Shown: positions 42,678-51,359, counted from the first letter of the stretch. The stretch is 64,000 nt of DNA from Conexibacter sp. SYSU D00693 (GCF_017084525.1 NZ_CP070950.1:434001-498000), one strand, 5' to 3'. The notes: generated from the sequence alone by a model not told the origin. A program made the numbers and translations.

Positions 42678-44371
42678 GCGGCGTGGACGTAGCTGCCCGG
42701 CGCCGCGGCCGTCGGCTTGAACCCCGCGCCGCCCAGGCGCTTGGGCGCCGGCTTGCGCTCGCCCGCCCGGGCCGACAGCCACCCGACGTGGTCCGGCCAC
42801 CAGCTGCCCGACACGGTCGGGATGTCGTGCAGGTACTGCTCGTGGTCCTCGGGCAGCTCCTCCGACACGCGGTAGGACGACTTGCTCTTGGGCCCCGGCG
42901 GGTTGATGAGCGCCTGGATGTGACCGCTGGTCGACAGGACGAACCGGGTCGTGCCGCCGAACACCCGCGCGCCGCGGTACGCGTTCTCCCACGGGACGAT
43001 GTGGTCGTTGATCCCCGCCACGGCGTAGACGTCGAGGTCGACCTCGCCGAGGTCGATCGGCGTGCCCAGGACCTCCGTCGCCTCGGCCTCCACGAGCGTG
43101 TTGTCCAGGGCGATGCGCACGAAGTCGTGGTGCAGGCCCGCAGCGAGCCGGACCGCGTCCTGGTTCCAGTAGAGGATGTCGAAGGCCGGCGGCGCCTTGC
43201 CCATCAGGTAGTTGTTGACGACGTAGCCCCAGACCAGGTCGTTGGGGCGCAGCCACGCGAAGACGTTGTTGAGGGCCTTGCCCTCCACGTAGCCGCGACG
43301 CGCGGACTCCGCGACCGCGACCGCCGCGACCTCGCGGCGGGCCAGCGCGCTCACCGTGCCCGCCCGGGCGTTGTCCAGCGCGCAGACCAGCAGCGTGAGC
43401 GAGTTGACCTGGTCGTGCAGCGCACCGTCACGCGCGAGGTGGCCGAGCAGCCCCGCGGTCAGCAGCCCCCCGGAGCACGCGGCCATGAGGTTGACCTTCG
43501 CCTGCTTGGTGATCTTGGCGACGGCGTCGCGGGCCTCGAGGATCGCCGACGCGTAGGTGTCGAAGTCGAAGTGCCCCTGCTCCTGGCCGGGGTTGCGCCA
43601 GGAGACCATGAAGACCTGGTGGCCCTCGCCCACGAGGTGCTCGACCATCGAGCGGCCCGGCGCCAGGTCGAGGACGTAGTACTTGTTGATCGTCGGGGGG
43701 ACGACGACCAGCGGCACCTCGTGGACGGTGTCCGTCACCGGCGTGTACTGCAGGAGCTCGAACACCTCCGTGCGCAGGACGACCGAGCCCTTGGTGGTCG
43801 CGAGGTTCCCGCCGACCTCGAAGCGCGACGTGTCGACCATCGCCGGCAGCCGCCGGGCCATCGCGTCGCGCCCGGCGCGCCGCAGGCCCACGACGAGGTT
43901 CGCGCCGCCCTGGTCGAGCGTCTCCTTGAGCACTGCCGGGTTGCTCCACGGGAAGTTCGTCGGCGCCAGCAGGTCGTGGGCGTTCTCGACGACGAAGCGC
44001 GCCGCCGTCTCGGTCTGCCAGTCCAACCGCGCGTCCTCCACGACCTGGGACGCGGCCGCGCCCGCGGCCAGGTAGCTCTGCAGCAGCCGCCGGAAGAACC
44101 AGTTCTTCTCCCAGGCGGGGTCGGCGAAGCGGCGGTCGGCGCGCCGTGGGGCGACCTCGGAGCTGCCGCGCGCGATGCGGCCGAGCTCAGCCGCGAACCC
44201 GGCGCCGCGCCGGGCCAGGCGGTCGGGCCGGGCAGCGACCTTCGCGACCGCGCGGGCGGCGAAGAGCGGCTGACGGGCCGCCCGCATCGCCGGGTTGCCC
44301 ACGGCCGCGTCGGTCAGCAGGACGTCCAGCGCGGCGCGTGCCGGCCGCGTGCCGTTCTCGGACTCGGACAC
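42674..44371 (-). CDS. phaC: Polyhydroxyalkanoate synthase (PhaC)
   Basis: The 565-residue enzyme polymerises (R)-3-hydroxyacyl-CoA into storage polyester. The N-terminal domain includes TNFPWSNPAVLKETLDQGG, typical of class I/II PhaC. The active-site Cys is in LMAACSGGLLTAG, the lipase-like box being ACSGG in place of the common YCxGG. The catalytic Asp is in VAGINDHIVPW and the His in STSGHIQAL. The GTG start at 44371 lies inside a 19-bp inverted repeat (44366-44384). No phaA or phaB gene follows; two hydrolases do. Confidence 0.93.
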   Translation of the reverse strand: MSESENGTRPARAALDVLLTDAAVGNPAMRAARQPLFAARAVAKVAARPDRLARRGAGFAAELGRIARGSSEVAPRRADRRFADPAWEKNWFFRRLLQSYLAAGAAASQVVEDARLDWQTETAARFVVENAHDLLAPTNFPWSNPAVLKETLDQGGANLVVGLRRAGRDAMARRLPAMVDTSRFEVGGNLATTKGSVVLRTEVFELLQYTPVTDTVHEVPLVVVPPTINKYYVLDLAPGRSMVEHLVGEGHQVFMVSWRNPGQEQGHFDFDTYASAILEARDAVAKITKQAKVNLMAACSGGLLTAGLLGHLARDGALHDQVNSLTLLVCALDNARAGTVSALARREVAAVAVAESARRGYVEGKALNNVFAWLRPNDLVWGYVVNNYLMGKAPPAFDILYWNQDAVRLAAGLHHDFVRIALDNTLVEAEATEVLGTPIDLGEVDLDVYAVAGINDHIVPWENAYRGARVFGGTTRFVLSTSGHIQALINPPGPKSKSSYRVSEELPEDHEQYLHDIPTVSGSWWPDHVGWLSARAGERKPAPKRLGGAGFKPTAAAPGSYVHAA

Positions 44372-44384
44372 GGGCTGAGTGTCC
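44366..44384. promoter_or_regulatory. Inverted repeat over the phaC start codon
   Basis: GGACAC (44366-44371) and GTGTCC (44379-44384) are separated by seven bases and include the phaC start. On the minus strand GACACT ends six bases before the GTG and resembles a weak -10 (TACACT-like), so a repressor here could block initiation. Confidence 0.35.
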
Positions 44385-44507
44385 CGATGAGGCTGTCCGG
44401 TCGACCACTGCGCCGCTCACGAAGATGGCGCTCGCGTCTGTGCCCATCCACAGGATCCGGCGGGGATCGGCGGCGCTGGTCGCAGCGGTGGTGAGCAGAA
44501 TGCGGGG

Positions 44508-45299
44508 GTGGTGGTGCCATCCGACCACGCCGGGCTGACGGCGCTCCTGGCCTCCGAGGGCTTCGTCGCCGCCGACGAGGAGGCCGCGGAGCTGCTGGCC
44601 TGCGCCGCCGGTGCCCAGGAGCGCCTCGAGGACCTCGTGGCGCGTCGCCGCACGGGCGAGCCGCTGGCCTGGATCACCGGCGGCGTCGTCTTCTGCGGCG
44701 TCGAGGTGCGGATCGACCCGGGCGTCTACGTCCCGCGGTGGCAGACCGAGCACCTCGCCGAGCGGGCGGCGCAGCTGCTGCCGGAGGACGGCGTGGCCAT
44801 CGACGTCTGCACCGGCTCGGGCGCGATCGCGAAGGTCCTCCAGGACCGCCGGCCGCGCGCCCGGGTGCTGGCCACGGAGCTCCACGAGGCGGCCGTCGCC
44901 TGCGCGCGCGAGAACGGGGTGGAGGTCGTCGCGGGCGAGCTCCTGGAGCCGCTGCCGGCTGACCTGCGGGGCGCGGTCGACGTCGTCGTGGCGGTCGTCC
45001 CGTACGTCCCGACGCCCGACCTCCCGCTGCTGCAGCGCGACACCTTCGCGTTCGAGACGCCGCTGGCCTACGACGGCGGCGCTGACGGCACGGACCTGCT
45101 GCGGCGGGTCGTCGTCGCCGCCCCGCGGTTCCTGCGCCGCGGGGGCGCCCTGCTGCTCGAGCTCGGCGCCGGGCAGCCCGCGTTGCTGGCCGGCGACCTC
45201 GCCCGAGCAGGCTTCGCCGAGGTGCGGGTGCTGCGCGACGAGGACGGCGACGTGCGGGGCGTCGAAGCGCGGCTGGCCCGGACGGCGATGGAGGAGTAG
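44508..45299 (+). CDS. PrmC-related methyltransferase with altered catalytic motif
   Basis: The 263-residue protein matches the actinobacterial PrmC-like family (putative protein-(glutamine-N5) methyltransferase). A helical N-terminus ends in RTGEPLAWITGGVVFCG, then VYVPRWQTEHLAE and the SAM-binding VAIDVCTGSGAIAKVL. The catalytic N-P-P-Y motif of true PrmC reads VVPYVPT here; the relatives I know keep the Asn (NAPYVP), so activity is doubtful. Three GTG codons in a row (44508-44516) make the exact start uncertain. The substrate is unknown, and no release factor gene is nearby. Confidence 0.8.
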   Translation: MVVPSDHAGLTALLASEGFVAADEEAAELLACAAGAQERLEDLVARRRTGEPLAWITGGVVFCGVEVRIDPGVYVPRWQTEHLAERAAQLLPEDGVAIDVCTGSGAIAKVLQDRRPRARVLATELHEAAVACARENGVEVVAGELLEPLPADLRGAVDVVVAVVPYVPTPDLPLLQRDTFAFETPLAYDGGADGTDLLRRVVVAAPRFLRRGGALLLELGAGQPALLAGDLARAGFAEVRVLRDEDGDVRGVEARLARTAMEE

Positions 45300-45302
45300 C
45301 CT
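45297..45302 (+). promoter_or_regulatory. Candidate -10 element (TAGCCT) upstream of the coiled-coil gene
   Basis: TAGCCT includes the TAG stop of the methyltransferase gene and ends 11 nt before the GTG at 45314. Confidence 0.33.
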
Positions 45303-45313
45303 CACCGCCAGGC

Positions 45314-45697
45314 GTGGCCGAGCAGCCCGAGCGACCATCCAGCCCCGACCGGCCGGCGGCCGAGGACGATCCGGCCGACCGCAGCGCGCACCTCGACGAG
45401 CGCGCCGAGGCCCTCGACCGCCGGGACCACGTCGCCGACCAGCGCGATGCGGTGGCCGACCGCCGTGACCGCGACGCCGACGAGCGCGAACGCCTCGCCG
45501 ACGAGCGCGAACGCCTCGCCGACGAGCGCGAGGGCACGGCCGAGCGCCGCGAGCGCGAGCGCCTCGACCGGCAGCGCGACCGCGACGCCCGCGACTGGGC
45601 GGCACAGCGGCGCGAGCAGGCCGCGATCGACCGCGAGACGGCCGCGGCGCGCCGAGAGGCCGCGGAACGCGACGACGGCGCCGACGACGCCGACTGA
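45314..45697 (+). CDS. Highly charged coiled-coil protein with internal repeat
   Basis: The 127-residue product is mostly Asp, Glu, Arg and Ala, with no aromatic core and no membrane segment. Residues 25-80 repeat a D-x-R-x-A/R-L-A pattern of seven residues (ADERERL in perfect tandem) that would form a long charged coiled coil or single alpha helix. No family is recognised. Codon use is normal for the window. Alternative reading of the same region in other frames gives longer but Arg/Ser-rich products and is not supported. It is located between the methyltransferase and the reductase-like gene. Confidence 0.6.
   Translation: MAEQPERPSSPDRPAAEDDPADRSAHLDERAEALDRRDHVADQRDAVADRRDRDADERERLADERERLADEREGTAERRERERLDRQRDRDARDWAAQRREQAAIDRETAAARREAAERDDGADDAD
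45476..45531 (+). repeat. 21-bp in-frame tandem repeat
   Basis: Two perfect copies of a 21-bp unit (45476-45496 and 45497-45517, each coding ADERERL) are followed by 14 matching bases of a third. The identity at silent positions points to recent slippage or duplication. Confidence 0.85.
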
Positions 45698-45700
45698 CCG

Positions 45701-46249
45701 CTAGACCCGCCGGTAGCGCTCGAGCACCACGCCCGAGCTGAACGGGCGCACGTCGACCACCTCGAGCGCGACGTCGCGCCTGACCGGCGGCAGGTACGGC
45801 GTCCCACCGCCGACGACGACCGGATGGCGGAAGATCCGCAGCTCGTCGACGAGCCCGGCCTCGACCGCCTGCCCGGCCAGGGCCGCGCCGCCGATGGAGA
45901 CCGGGCGGTCGGTCGCGGCCAGCGCGGCGGCGACCTCCTGCTCCACCGTCCCCTCGGCGAGCCGGGCGTTGCCCTCGACGCGCGCGAGGGTCTGGCTGAA
46001 GACGACCTTCGGCAGGGCGCACCACACGTCGGCGAACCGGCTGCGCAGCTCGTCCGTGCGCATCGCCGGCTCGGTCTCCCAGACGCGCATCGCCTCGTAG
46101 AGGCGGCGTCCCAGCAGGTAGGCCCCGAGGCCGCCGACCTCCTCGAGGTGGCAGGCGAAGACCTCGTCGGTGGGCGCCGTCCAGGCGAAGTCGCCGTGGC
46201 GGTCGGCGACGAAGCCGTCGACCGAGACGCCCATGGAGAAGATCAGCAC
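45701..46249 (-). CDS. RibD-C / dihydrofolate reductase-like protein
   Basis: The 182-residue protein has the RibD C-terminal (DHFR-like) fold: an N-terminal [18 protein letters not shown] strand-loop, the [14 protein letters not shown] helix and a late [21 protein letters not shown] nucleotide-binding segment. Such stand-alone proteins are common in actinomycetes and are reductases of unknown substrate. The GTG start at 46249 follows a TACGAT hexamer by eight bases on the minus strand. It diverges from efp, sharing the 68-bp promoter gap. Confidence 0.85.
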   Translation of the reverse strand: MLIFSMGVSVDGFVADRHGDFAWTAPTDEVFACHLEEVGGLGAYLLGRRLYEAMRVWETEPAMRTDELRSRFADVWCALPKVVFSQTLARVEGNARLAEGTVEQEVAAALAATDRPVSIGGAALAGQAVEAGLVDELRIFRHPVVVGGGTPYLPPVRRDVALEVVDVRPFSSGVVLERYRRV

Positions 46250-46257
46250 GGCGCGCG

Positions 46258-46263
46258 ATCGTA
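46258..46263 (-). promoter_or_regulatory. Candidate -10 element (TACGAT) of the RibD-C-like gene
   Basis: On the minus strand TACGAT ends 8 nt before the GTG start at 46249, inside the divergent promoter region shared with efp. Confidence 0.38.
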
Positions 46264-46301
46264 GGGCGAGCGCCGGCGTGCCGCCGCCGATCCGGGCCCT
46301 C

Positions 46302-46307
46302 TACGCT
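46302..46307 (+). promoter_or_regulatory. Candidate -10 element (TACGCT) of the efp operon
   Basis: TACGCT ends 10 nt before the GTG start of efp and has no Shine-Dalgarno sequence after it. This is a likely promoter of the efp-nusB-xseB-ispA-dxs operon. Confidence 0.42.
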
Positions 46308-46317
46308 CTGTCCTGAC

Positions 46318-46878
46318 GTGATCAGCACGAACCAGCTCAAGAACGGCAACCACATCGAGGTCGACGGGACCGTCTTCAAGGTCCTGGAGTTCCAGCACGT
46401 CAAGCCCGGCAAGGGCGGCGCGTTCGTGCGGACGAAGCTGCGCCGGGCCAGCGACGGCAACGTGATCGACAAGACCTTCCGCGCCGGCGAGAAGTTCCGG
46501 GCCGTGCGCACCGAGGCGCGCAAGATGCAGTTCCTCTACGCCGACGGGACCGACGCGCACTTCATGGACGCCGAGACCTTCGAGCAGCTGGCCGTGCCGG
46601 AGACCGCGGTCGCCGACGCCCTGAAGTGGACCAAGCCCAACGACGAGGTCGACGTGCTCTTCATCGACGAGGCGCCGACGTCGGTGCAGCTGCCGGCCTC
46701 CGTCGAGCTCGAGGTCACCGAGACCGAGCCCGGGCTGCGCGGCGACACGGCCTCAGGTGGCGGCAACAAGCCCGCCACGGTCGAGACCGGCGCCGTCGTC
46801 CAGGTGCCGCTCTTCGTGAACATCGGCGACCGGATCAAGGTGCAGACCGAGACCGGCGCCTACATGTCGCGCGCCTAG
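46318..46878 (+). CDS. efp: Translation elongation factor P
   Basis: EF-P relieves ribosome stalling at polyproline. The 186-residue protein has the three-domain layout and standard length, with VKPGKGGAF placing Lys32 at the tip of the domain I loop, the usual modification site. The following [15 protein letters not shown] is also canonical. No EpmA, EpmB or EarP modifier is in the window. The GTG start is preceded by a TACGCT hexamer. It heads an operon with nusB, xseB, ispA and dxs, but here it is separated from the peptidase gene with which it is usually linked. Confidence 0.97.
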   Translation: MISTNQLKNGNHIEVDGTVFKVLEFQHVKPGKGGAFVRTKLRRASDGNVIDKTFRAGEKFRAVRTEARKMQFLYADGTDAHFMDAETFEQLAVPETAVADALKWTKPNDEVDVLFIDEAPTSVQLPASVELEVTETEPGLRGDTASGGGNKPATVETGAVVQVPLFVNIGDRIKVQTETGAYMSRA

Positions 46879-46894
46879 CGCGGGCGCGTGGCGG

Positions 46895-47305
46895 GTGTCC
46901 CGACGCACTGACCAGCGCCGCGCGGCCGTCTTCGCGGTCTACCAGCACGACGTGACCGGGCGGGGGATCGACGAGGTCCTGGACCGCGGCGCGTCGGCGT
47001 TCACCAAGGCCCTGGCGCACGCGACGCAGGACCGCGCCGAGGAGCTCGACGCGGTGATCGCCCGCCACGCCAAGGGCTGGACGCTGGACCGCATCGCGCC
47101 GCTGGAGAAGGCGATCATGCGCGTCGCGCTGCTCGAGCTGCAGGACCCCGAGATCGCGCCCGGCGACACGCCGATCCCCCCTGAGGGCGCGATCGACGAG
47201 GCGGTCGAGACCGCCAAGACCTTCTGCGGCGCCGATGCGCCCGGCTTCGTCAACGGCATCCTGGCGGCGGCGCTGCGCGAGGTGCGCGAGGATGCGCGGC
47301 GATGA
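46895..47305 (+). CDS. nusB: Transcription antitermination protein NusB
   Basis: The all-helical 136-residue protein matches NusB: RTDQRRAAVFAVYQHDV at the N-terminus, the LDRIAPLEKAIMRVALLEL helix, IPPEGAIDEAVETAKTFCG and GFVNGILAAALREVREDA at the end. NusB joins NusE in the rRNA antitermination complex. The GTG at 46895 is chosen from the VSRRTDQRRAAV match; the gap from efp is 16 bp. Its stop overlaps the xseB ATG. Confidence 0.95.
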   Translation: MSRRTDQRRAAVFAVYQHDVTGRGIDEVLDRGASAFTKALAHATQDRAEELDAVIARHAKGWTLDRIAPLEKAIMRVALLELQDPEIAPGDTPIPPEGAIDEAVETAKTFCGADAPGFVNGILAAALREVREDARR

Positions 47306-47505
47306 GCGAGCAGCGGCCCACCGAGCTGGACGGCCTCGTCGAGCGCCTCGAGCGGGCCGCTGAGCAGCTGCGCACCGGCGACCTCAGCGCCGACGCCGCC
47401 GCGGCCCTCGTCGAGCAGTGCGCGGTCCTCGCCTCCGAGGCCTCCGCGGAGCTGGAGCGCCTGGCCCGCGGCGCCGCCGCGCCCGGCCAGGACACGCTGC
47501 TCTAG
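47302..47505 (+). CDS. xseB: Exodeoxyribonuclease VII small subunit
   Basis: The 67-residue helical protein matches XseB: LDGLVERLERAAEQLRTGDLS is close to the family's LExLVxxLExGxLxLEE pattern, followed by a second charged helix. It would form with XseA the nuclease degrading single-stranded DNA. The usual partner gene xseA is not next to it, so it must lie elsewhere. The ATG overlaps the nusB stop, and its own TAG overlaps the next gene's GTG by one base. Confidence 0.8.
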   Translation: MSEQRPTELDGLVERLERAAEQLRTGDLSADAAAALVEQCAVLASEASAELERLARGAAAPGQDTLL

Positions 47506-48386
47506 TGCCCTACCCCGACGCGCTGCGCGAGGAGGTCGACCGCTACCTCGAGGGGCTGCGGTTCCCGTCGGTCGCGCCACGGACCGACGGCCTCGAGGAG
47601 GCGATGCGCTACAGCCTCCTGGCGGGCGGCAAGCGCATCCGGCCGGTCCTCGCGCTCGCCACCGCACGGGCGGTCGGGCTCGAGCCACGGGGCGTCCTGC
47701 CGCTGGCCGCCGCGATCGAGCTCATCCACACCTACTCGCTCATCCACGACGACCTGCCGGCGATGGACGACGACGACCTGCGCCGCGGCCGCCCCACCTG
47801 CCACGTCGTCTTCGGCGAGGACGTCGCGATCCTCGCGGGCGACGCGCTGTACGCGGAGGCCTTCCGCCACCTGCTCACCGCCCAGGACGGCGCGCCGGAC
47901 CGGGTCCTGGCCGCCGCCCGCGAGCTCGCGGCCGCCACCGGCGTCGACGGGATGGTCGGCGGCCAGTACCTCGACGTGCAGGGCGTCGCCGAGACGCCGG
48001 AGGACCTGCGCCGCCTGCACGAGCTCAAGACCGGCCGGCTCATCGGCGCGTCGGTGGCGTGCGTACTCCTCCTGGCCGCCATGCCCGACGACGTCGCCCA
48101 GCAGCTGCGCCGCTACGCCGCCGAGCTCGGTGTCCTCTTCCAGATCGTGGACGACATCCTCGACGTCACCGGGACCGACGACGCCCTCGGCAAGCCCCAG
48201 GGCTCCGACGAGCGTCACGGCAAGCGCACGTACGTGTCCGAGTTCGGTCTCGCCGGCGCTCGTAGACTGGCGGGGGAGTGCCACGCTGCCGCCCGGCAGG
48301 CGCTGACGCAGGCGACCGACGGTCGCGACGGTGCCGCCGCCGAGCTCGAGCAGATCACGGACTTCATCTTCACCCGCACCTCATGA
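47505..48386 (+). CDS. ispA: Polyprenyl diphosphate synthase (farnesyl/geranylgeranyl type)
   Basis: The 293-residue prenyltransferase condenses IPP with allylic diphosphates. It has GGKRIRPVLAL, the first aspartate-rich motif LIHDDLPAMDDDDLRRG, the KTGRLIG segment, and the second motif FQIVDDILDVTG. The two residues between the Asp pairs of the first motif (DDLPAMDDD) indicate the insert-containing bacterial farnesyl-type class. Product length cannot be fixed from the sequence. The GTG start overlaps the xseB stop by one base, and the stop overlaps the dxs ATG. Confidence 0.93.
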   Translation: MPYPDALREEVDRYLEGLRFPSVAPRTDGLEEAMRYSLLAGGKRIRPVLALATARAVGLEPRGVLPLAAAIELIHTYSLIHDDLPAMDDDDLRRGRPTCHVVFGEDVAILAGDALYAEAFRHLLTAQDGAPDRVLAAARELAAATGVDGMVGGQYLDVQGVAETPEDLRRLHELKTGRLIGASVACVLLLAAMPDDVAQQLRRYAAELGVLFQIVDDILDVTGTDDALGKPQGSDERHGKRTYVSEFGLAGARRLAGECHAAARQALTQATDGRDGAAAELEQITDFIFTRTS

Positions 48387-50338
48387 CGCCCCTCCTGCCT
48401 CGCATCGACCGCCCCCAGGACCTCCACGGCCTGGACGAGGACCAGCTCCAGCAGGTCGCGCAGGAGGTCCGCGAGCACATCATCGACACGGTGGGGGAGA
48501 TCGGCGGGCACTTCGGGGCCAACCTCGGCACGTGCGAGATCGCCGTGGCGCTGCACTCGCTGCTGGACTCGCCGCGCGACAAGATCCTCTGGGACGTCGG
48601 CCACCAGGCCTACCCGCACAAGGTCCTGACGGGCCGCCGCGACCAGCTGCCGACGATCCGCCAGTACGAGGGCCTCGCGCCGTTCTGCGCGATCCACGAG
48701 TCCGAGCACGACGTCATGGGCGCGGGCCACGCCTCGACCTCGATCGGCTACGCCGTCGGGCTCAAGGAGGGCATGCGCCTGAAGGGCGACGTCGACGCGG
48801 GCAAGGTCGTCGCGGTCATCGGCGACGGCGCCATGACGGGCGGCGTCGCGTTCGAGGCGATCTCCCAGGCCGGCGGTCTCGGGACGCCGTTCGTCGTCGT
48901 CCTCAACGACAACGGCATGTCGATCTCGCCGAACGTCGGCGCGCTGTCGCGCTCGTTCGACCGGGTCCGCCTCAACCCGAAGCTCTGGCACGCCCGCGAG
49001 GGCGTCGAGCACCGCCTCACCGAGCTCCCGGGCGGCATCGGCGCGGCGATCGAGCGCCTCGGGCCGCAGCTCAAGGAGTCGATCAAGTCCTTCTGGGCCC
49101 CCGGGCTCTTCTGGGAGGAGCTCGACTGGGCCTACACCGGCGTCATCGACGGCCACGACGTCCGGGCGCTGCGCCGCGCGCTGCGCGCCGCGCTCGACGC
49201 GCGGCGGCCGGTGGTGGTGCACGTCGCGACGGTGAAGGGCAAGGGCTTCGCGGCCGCCGAGGAGGGCGGCCTCGAGGGCATGGAGAAGTGGCACGCGGCC
49301 AAGCCCGGCTCCATCGCCAACCGCGTCCCCACCAAGGCCAAGCCCGCGTCCCCGGACGCGCCGCCCAAGCCGCCGCAGTACACGCAGGTCTTCGGCGACG
49401 CGATGGTCCGCGAGGTGCGCCGTGACCGGCGCGTCGTCGGCATCACCGCGGCGATGAACTCCGGCACGGGCCTGAACATCCTCCAGAAGGCCGAGCCCGA
49501 GCACTACTTCGACGTCGGCATCGCCGAGCAGCAGGCCGTGCTGTTCGCCTCGGGCCTGGCGCTCGAGGGGCTCAAGCCGGTCTGCGCGATCTACTCGACG
49601 TTCCTGCAGCGCGGCTTCGACCAGATCGTCCACGACGTCTGCCTGCAGGAGCTCGACGTCCTCTTCGCGATGGACCGCGCCGGCCTCGTGGGCGACGACG
49701 GCCCGACGCACCACGGCGTCTTCGACATCGCCTACCTGCGGCCGCTGCCGAACATCGTCCTGGCCGCCCCGCGCGACGAGGCGATGCTCGAGCACCTCCT
49801 GCGCACCGGCCTCGAGCACGCCGGCCCGTTCGCGCTGCGCTACCCGCGCGGCGAGGCGCTCGGGACGCCGCTGCCCTCGGCCGACGGCAGCGGCGTGCGC
49901 ACGATCGAGGTCGGGACCGGGGAGGTGCTGCGCACGGGCTCGCGCGTCGCGCTCGTGGGCTACGGCAGCGGCGTGGCCAAGGCGCTCGAGGCCGCCGACC
50001 TGCTCGCCGAGCACGGCATCGAGGCGACGGTCGCCGACGCCCGCTTCGCCAAGCCGCTGGACCTCCCGCTGCTGCAGATGCTGGCGGCCGACCACGAGCT
50101 GCTGGTGACCGTGGAGGAGGGCGTCCTGCCGGGCGGCTTCGGCTCGGGCGTGCTCGAGGAGCTCCACGGGTCGGGCGCGAACGTCGGCGGGCTGCTGCGC
50201 GTCGGCCTCCCGGACCGGTTCGTCACCCACGGCAAGCCCGCGCTGCTGCACGCCGAGGTCGGCTTCACCGGCCGGGCGATCGCCCAGCGCGTCGAGGCGG
50301 CGCTGACCGCCGGCCGCGGCGCCCTGGCCGGCGCCTAG
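48383..50338 (+). CDS. dxs: 1-Deoxy-D-xylulose-5-phosphate synthase
   Basis: This enzyme starts the MEP isoprenoid pathway from pyruvate and glyceraldehyde-3-phosphate. The 651 residues carry the TPP motif GDGAMTGGVAFEAISQAG with the following DNGMSIS, HxGHAS in MGAGHASTSIGYAVG, the catalytic EQQAV Glu, DRAGLVGDDGPTHHG and a transketolase C-terminal domain. The start ATG overlaps the ispA stop. Dxs and the prenyl synthase form a natural isoprenoid pair; the final MEP genes are not in the window. Confidence 0.97.
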   Translation: MTPLLPRIDRPQDLHGLDEDQLQQVAQEVREHIIDTVGEIGGHFGANLGTCEIAVALHSLLDSPRDKILWDVGHQAYPHKVLTGRRDQLPTIRQYEGLAPFCAIHESEHDVMGAGHASTSIGYAVGLKEGMRLKGDVDAGKVVAVIGDGAMTGGVAFEAISQAGGLGTPFVVVLNDNGMSISPNVGALSRSFDRVRLNPKLWHAREGVEHRLTELPGGIGAAIERLGPQLKESIKSFWAPGLFWEELDWAYTGVIDGHDVRALRRALRAALDARRPVVVHVATVKGKGFAAAEEGGLEGMEKWHAAKPGSIANRVPTKAKPASPDAPPKPPQYTQVFGDAMVREVRRDRRVVGITAAMNSGTGLNILQKAEPEHYFDVGIAEQQAVLFASGLALEGLKPVCAIYSTFLQRGFDQIVHDVCLQELDVLFAMDRAGLVGDDGPTHHGVFDIAYLRPLPNIVLAAPRDEAMLEHLLRTGLEHAGPFALRYPRGEALGTPLPSADGSGVRTIEVGTGEVLRTGSRVALVGYGSGVAKALEAADLLAEHGIEATVADARFAKPLDLPLLQMLAADHELLVTVEEGVLPGGFGSGVLEELHGSGANVGGLLRVGLPDRFVTHGKPALLHAEVGFTGRAIAQRVEAALTAGRGALAGA

Positions 50339-50348
50339 GCCGCCGCGC

Positions 50349-51302
50349 GTGGCGGCGCAGCTGCACCCGCAGGTCCAGGCGCTCGTCGACACCGACCCGG
50401 TCCTCGGCGACGGCTCCGAGCCGGGGCCGGCCGAGCTCGAGGCGCTGCGGGCCGGCTACCTGCAGGTGGCGCTCGAACGCGGAGGAGCGGTCGAGCCGGT
50501 GGCGCGGGTGGAGGACCTCGTCGTGCCGCGCCCGGACGGGGCCGCGAGCGTGCCGGCGCGCGCGTACTGGCCGGCGGTGCCGGCGCCCGGCGAGCCGGGC
50601 GCGATCGTCTGGCTGCACGGCGGCGGGTGGTGCATCGGCGACCTCGAGGGCGTCGACCGGGTGTGCCGGACGATCGCCAACGCGGCGGGCCACGTCGTGC
50701 TGAGCGTCGACTACCGGCTGGCGCCCGAGGCGCCGTTCCCGGCGGCGATCGAGGACGCCGACGCGGCGCTGCGCTGGGCGCGGACGCCGGGGGGCGCGCG
50801 GCAGCTCGGCGTCGAGCCGGAGCGCGTCGTGGTCGGCGGGGACAGCGCGGGCGGCAACCTCGCGGCGGTTGCGGCGCTGCACGCGCGCTCCGACGGCCTG
50901 CCGGCGGTCCGGGCGCAGCTGCTCGTCTACCCCGCGGTGGACCCGGAGATGGGCAGCGACGCCTACCGCGAGTTCGCCGAGGGCCCGCTGCTGACCGCCG
51001 CGGAGATGCGCACCTGCTGGCGCACGTACCTCGGCGGGCGGCCGGCCGACGACCCGGACGTCGCGCCCCTGCGCGCGGACGTCGCGGGGGCAGCGCCGGC
51101 CTTCGTCGCGGTCGCGGGGGTCGATCCCCTGCGCGACGACGGCCTGCGCTACGCCGAGCACCTCCGCGCGGCCGGCGTCGCCGTGCAGCTCAACGTCTTC
51201 GACGACATGGCCCACGGCTTCCTGCGCTGGGCCGGTGTCGTCGACCGCGCCCGCGAGCTCATGGGCTGGTTGGGCGAGCACGCCCGCGCGTCCCTGGCCT
51301 AG
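50349..51302 (+). CDS. Alpha/beta hydrolase of the HSL (hormone-sensitive lipase) family
   Basis: The 317-residue esterase has the HSL-family motifs HGGGW (oxyanion, WLHGGGWCIG), SVDYRLAPEAPFPAAIED, the nucleophile elbow VVGGDSAGGNLAA, the acid Asp in AGVDPLRDDG and His in DMAHGFLRW. Its substrate is presumably a short or medium acyl ester. The GTG start is 11 bp after dxs; it may be part of that operon or have its own promoter. It is the first gene of the accessory block between dxs and tlyA. Confidence 0.9.
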   Translation: MAAQLHPQVQALVDTDPVLGDGSEPGPAELEALRAGYLQVALERGGAVEPVARVEDLVVPRPDGAASVPARAYWPAVPAPGEPGAIVWLHGGGWCIGDLEGVDRVCRTIANAAGHVVLSVDYRLAPEAPFPAAIEDADAALRWARTPGGARQLGVEPERVVVGGDSAGGNLAAVAALHARSDGLPAVRAQLLVYPAVDPEMGSDAYREFAEGPLLTAAEMRTCWRTYLGGRPADDPDVAPLRADVAGAAPAFVAVAGVDPLRDDGLRYAEHLRAAGVAVQLNVFDDMAHGFLRWAGVVDRARELMGWLGEHARASLA

Positions 51303-51359
51303 CCGGCCGGCCCGGCAGGTCTCAGACGCTTGCCGGGGTGGCGGGGTGCGGGGCGGCGC

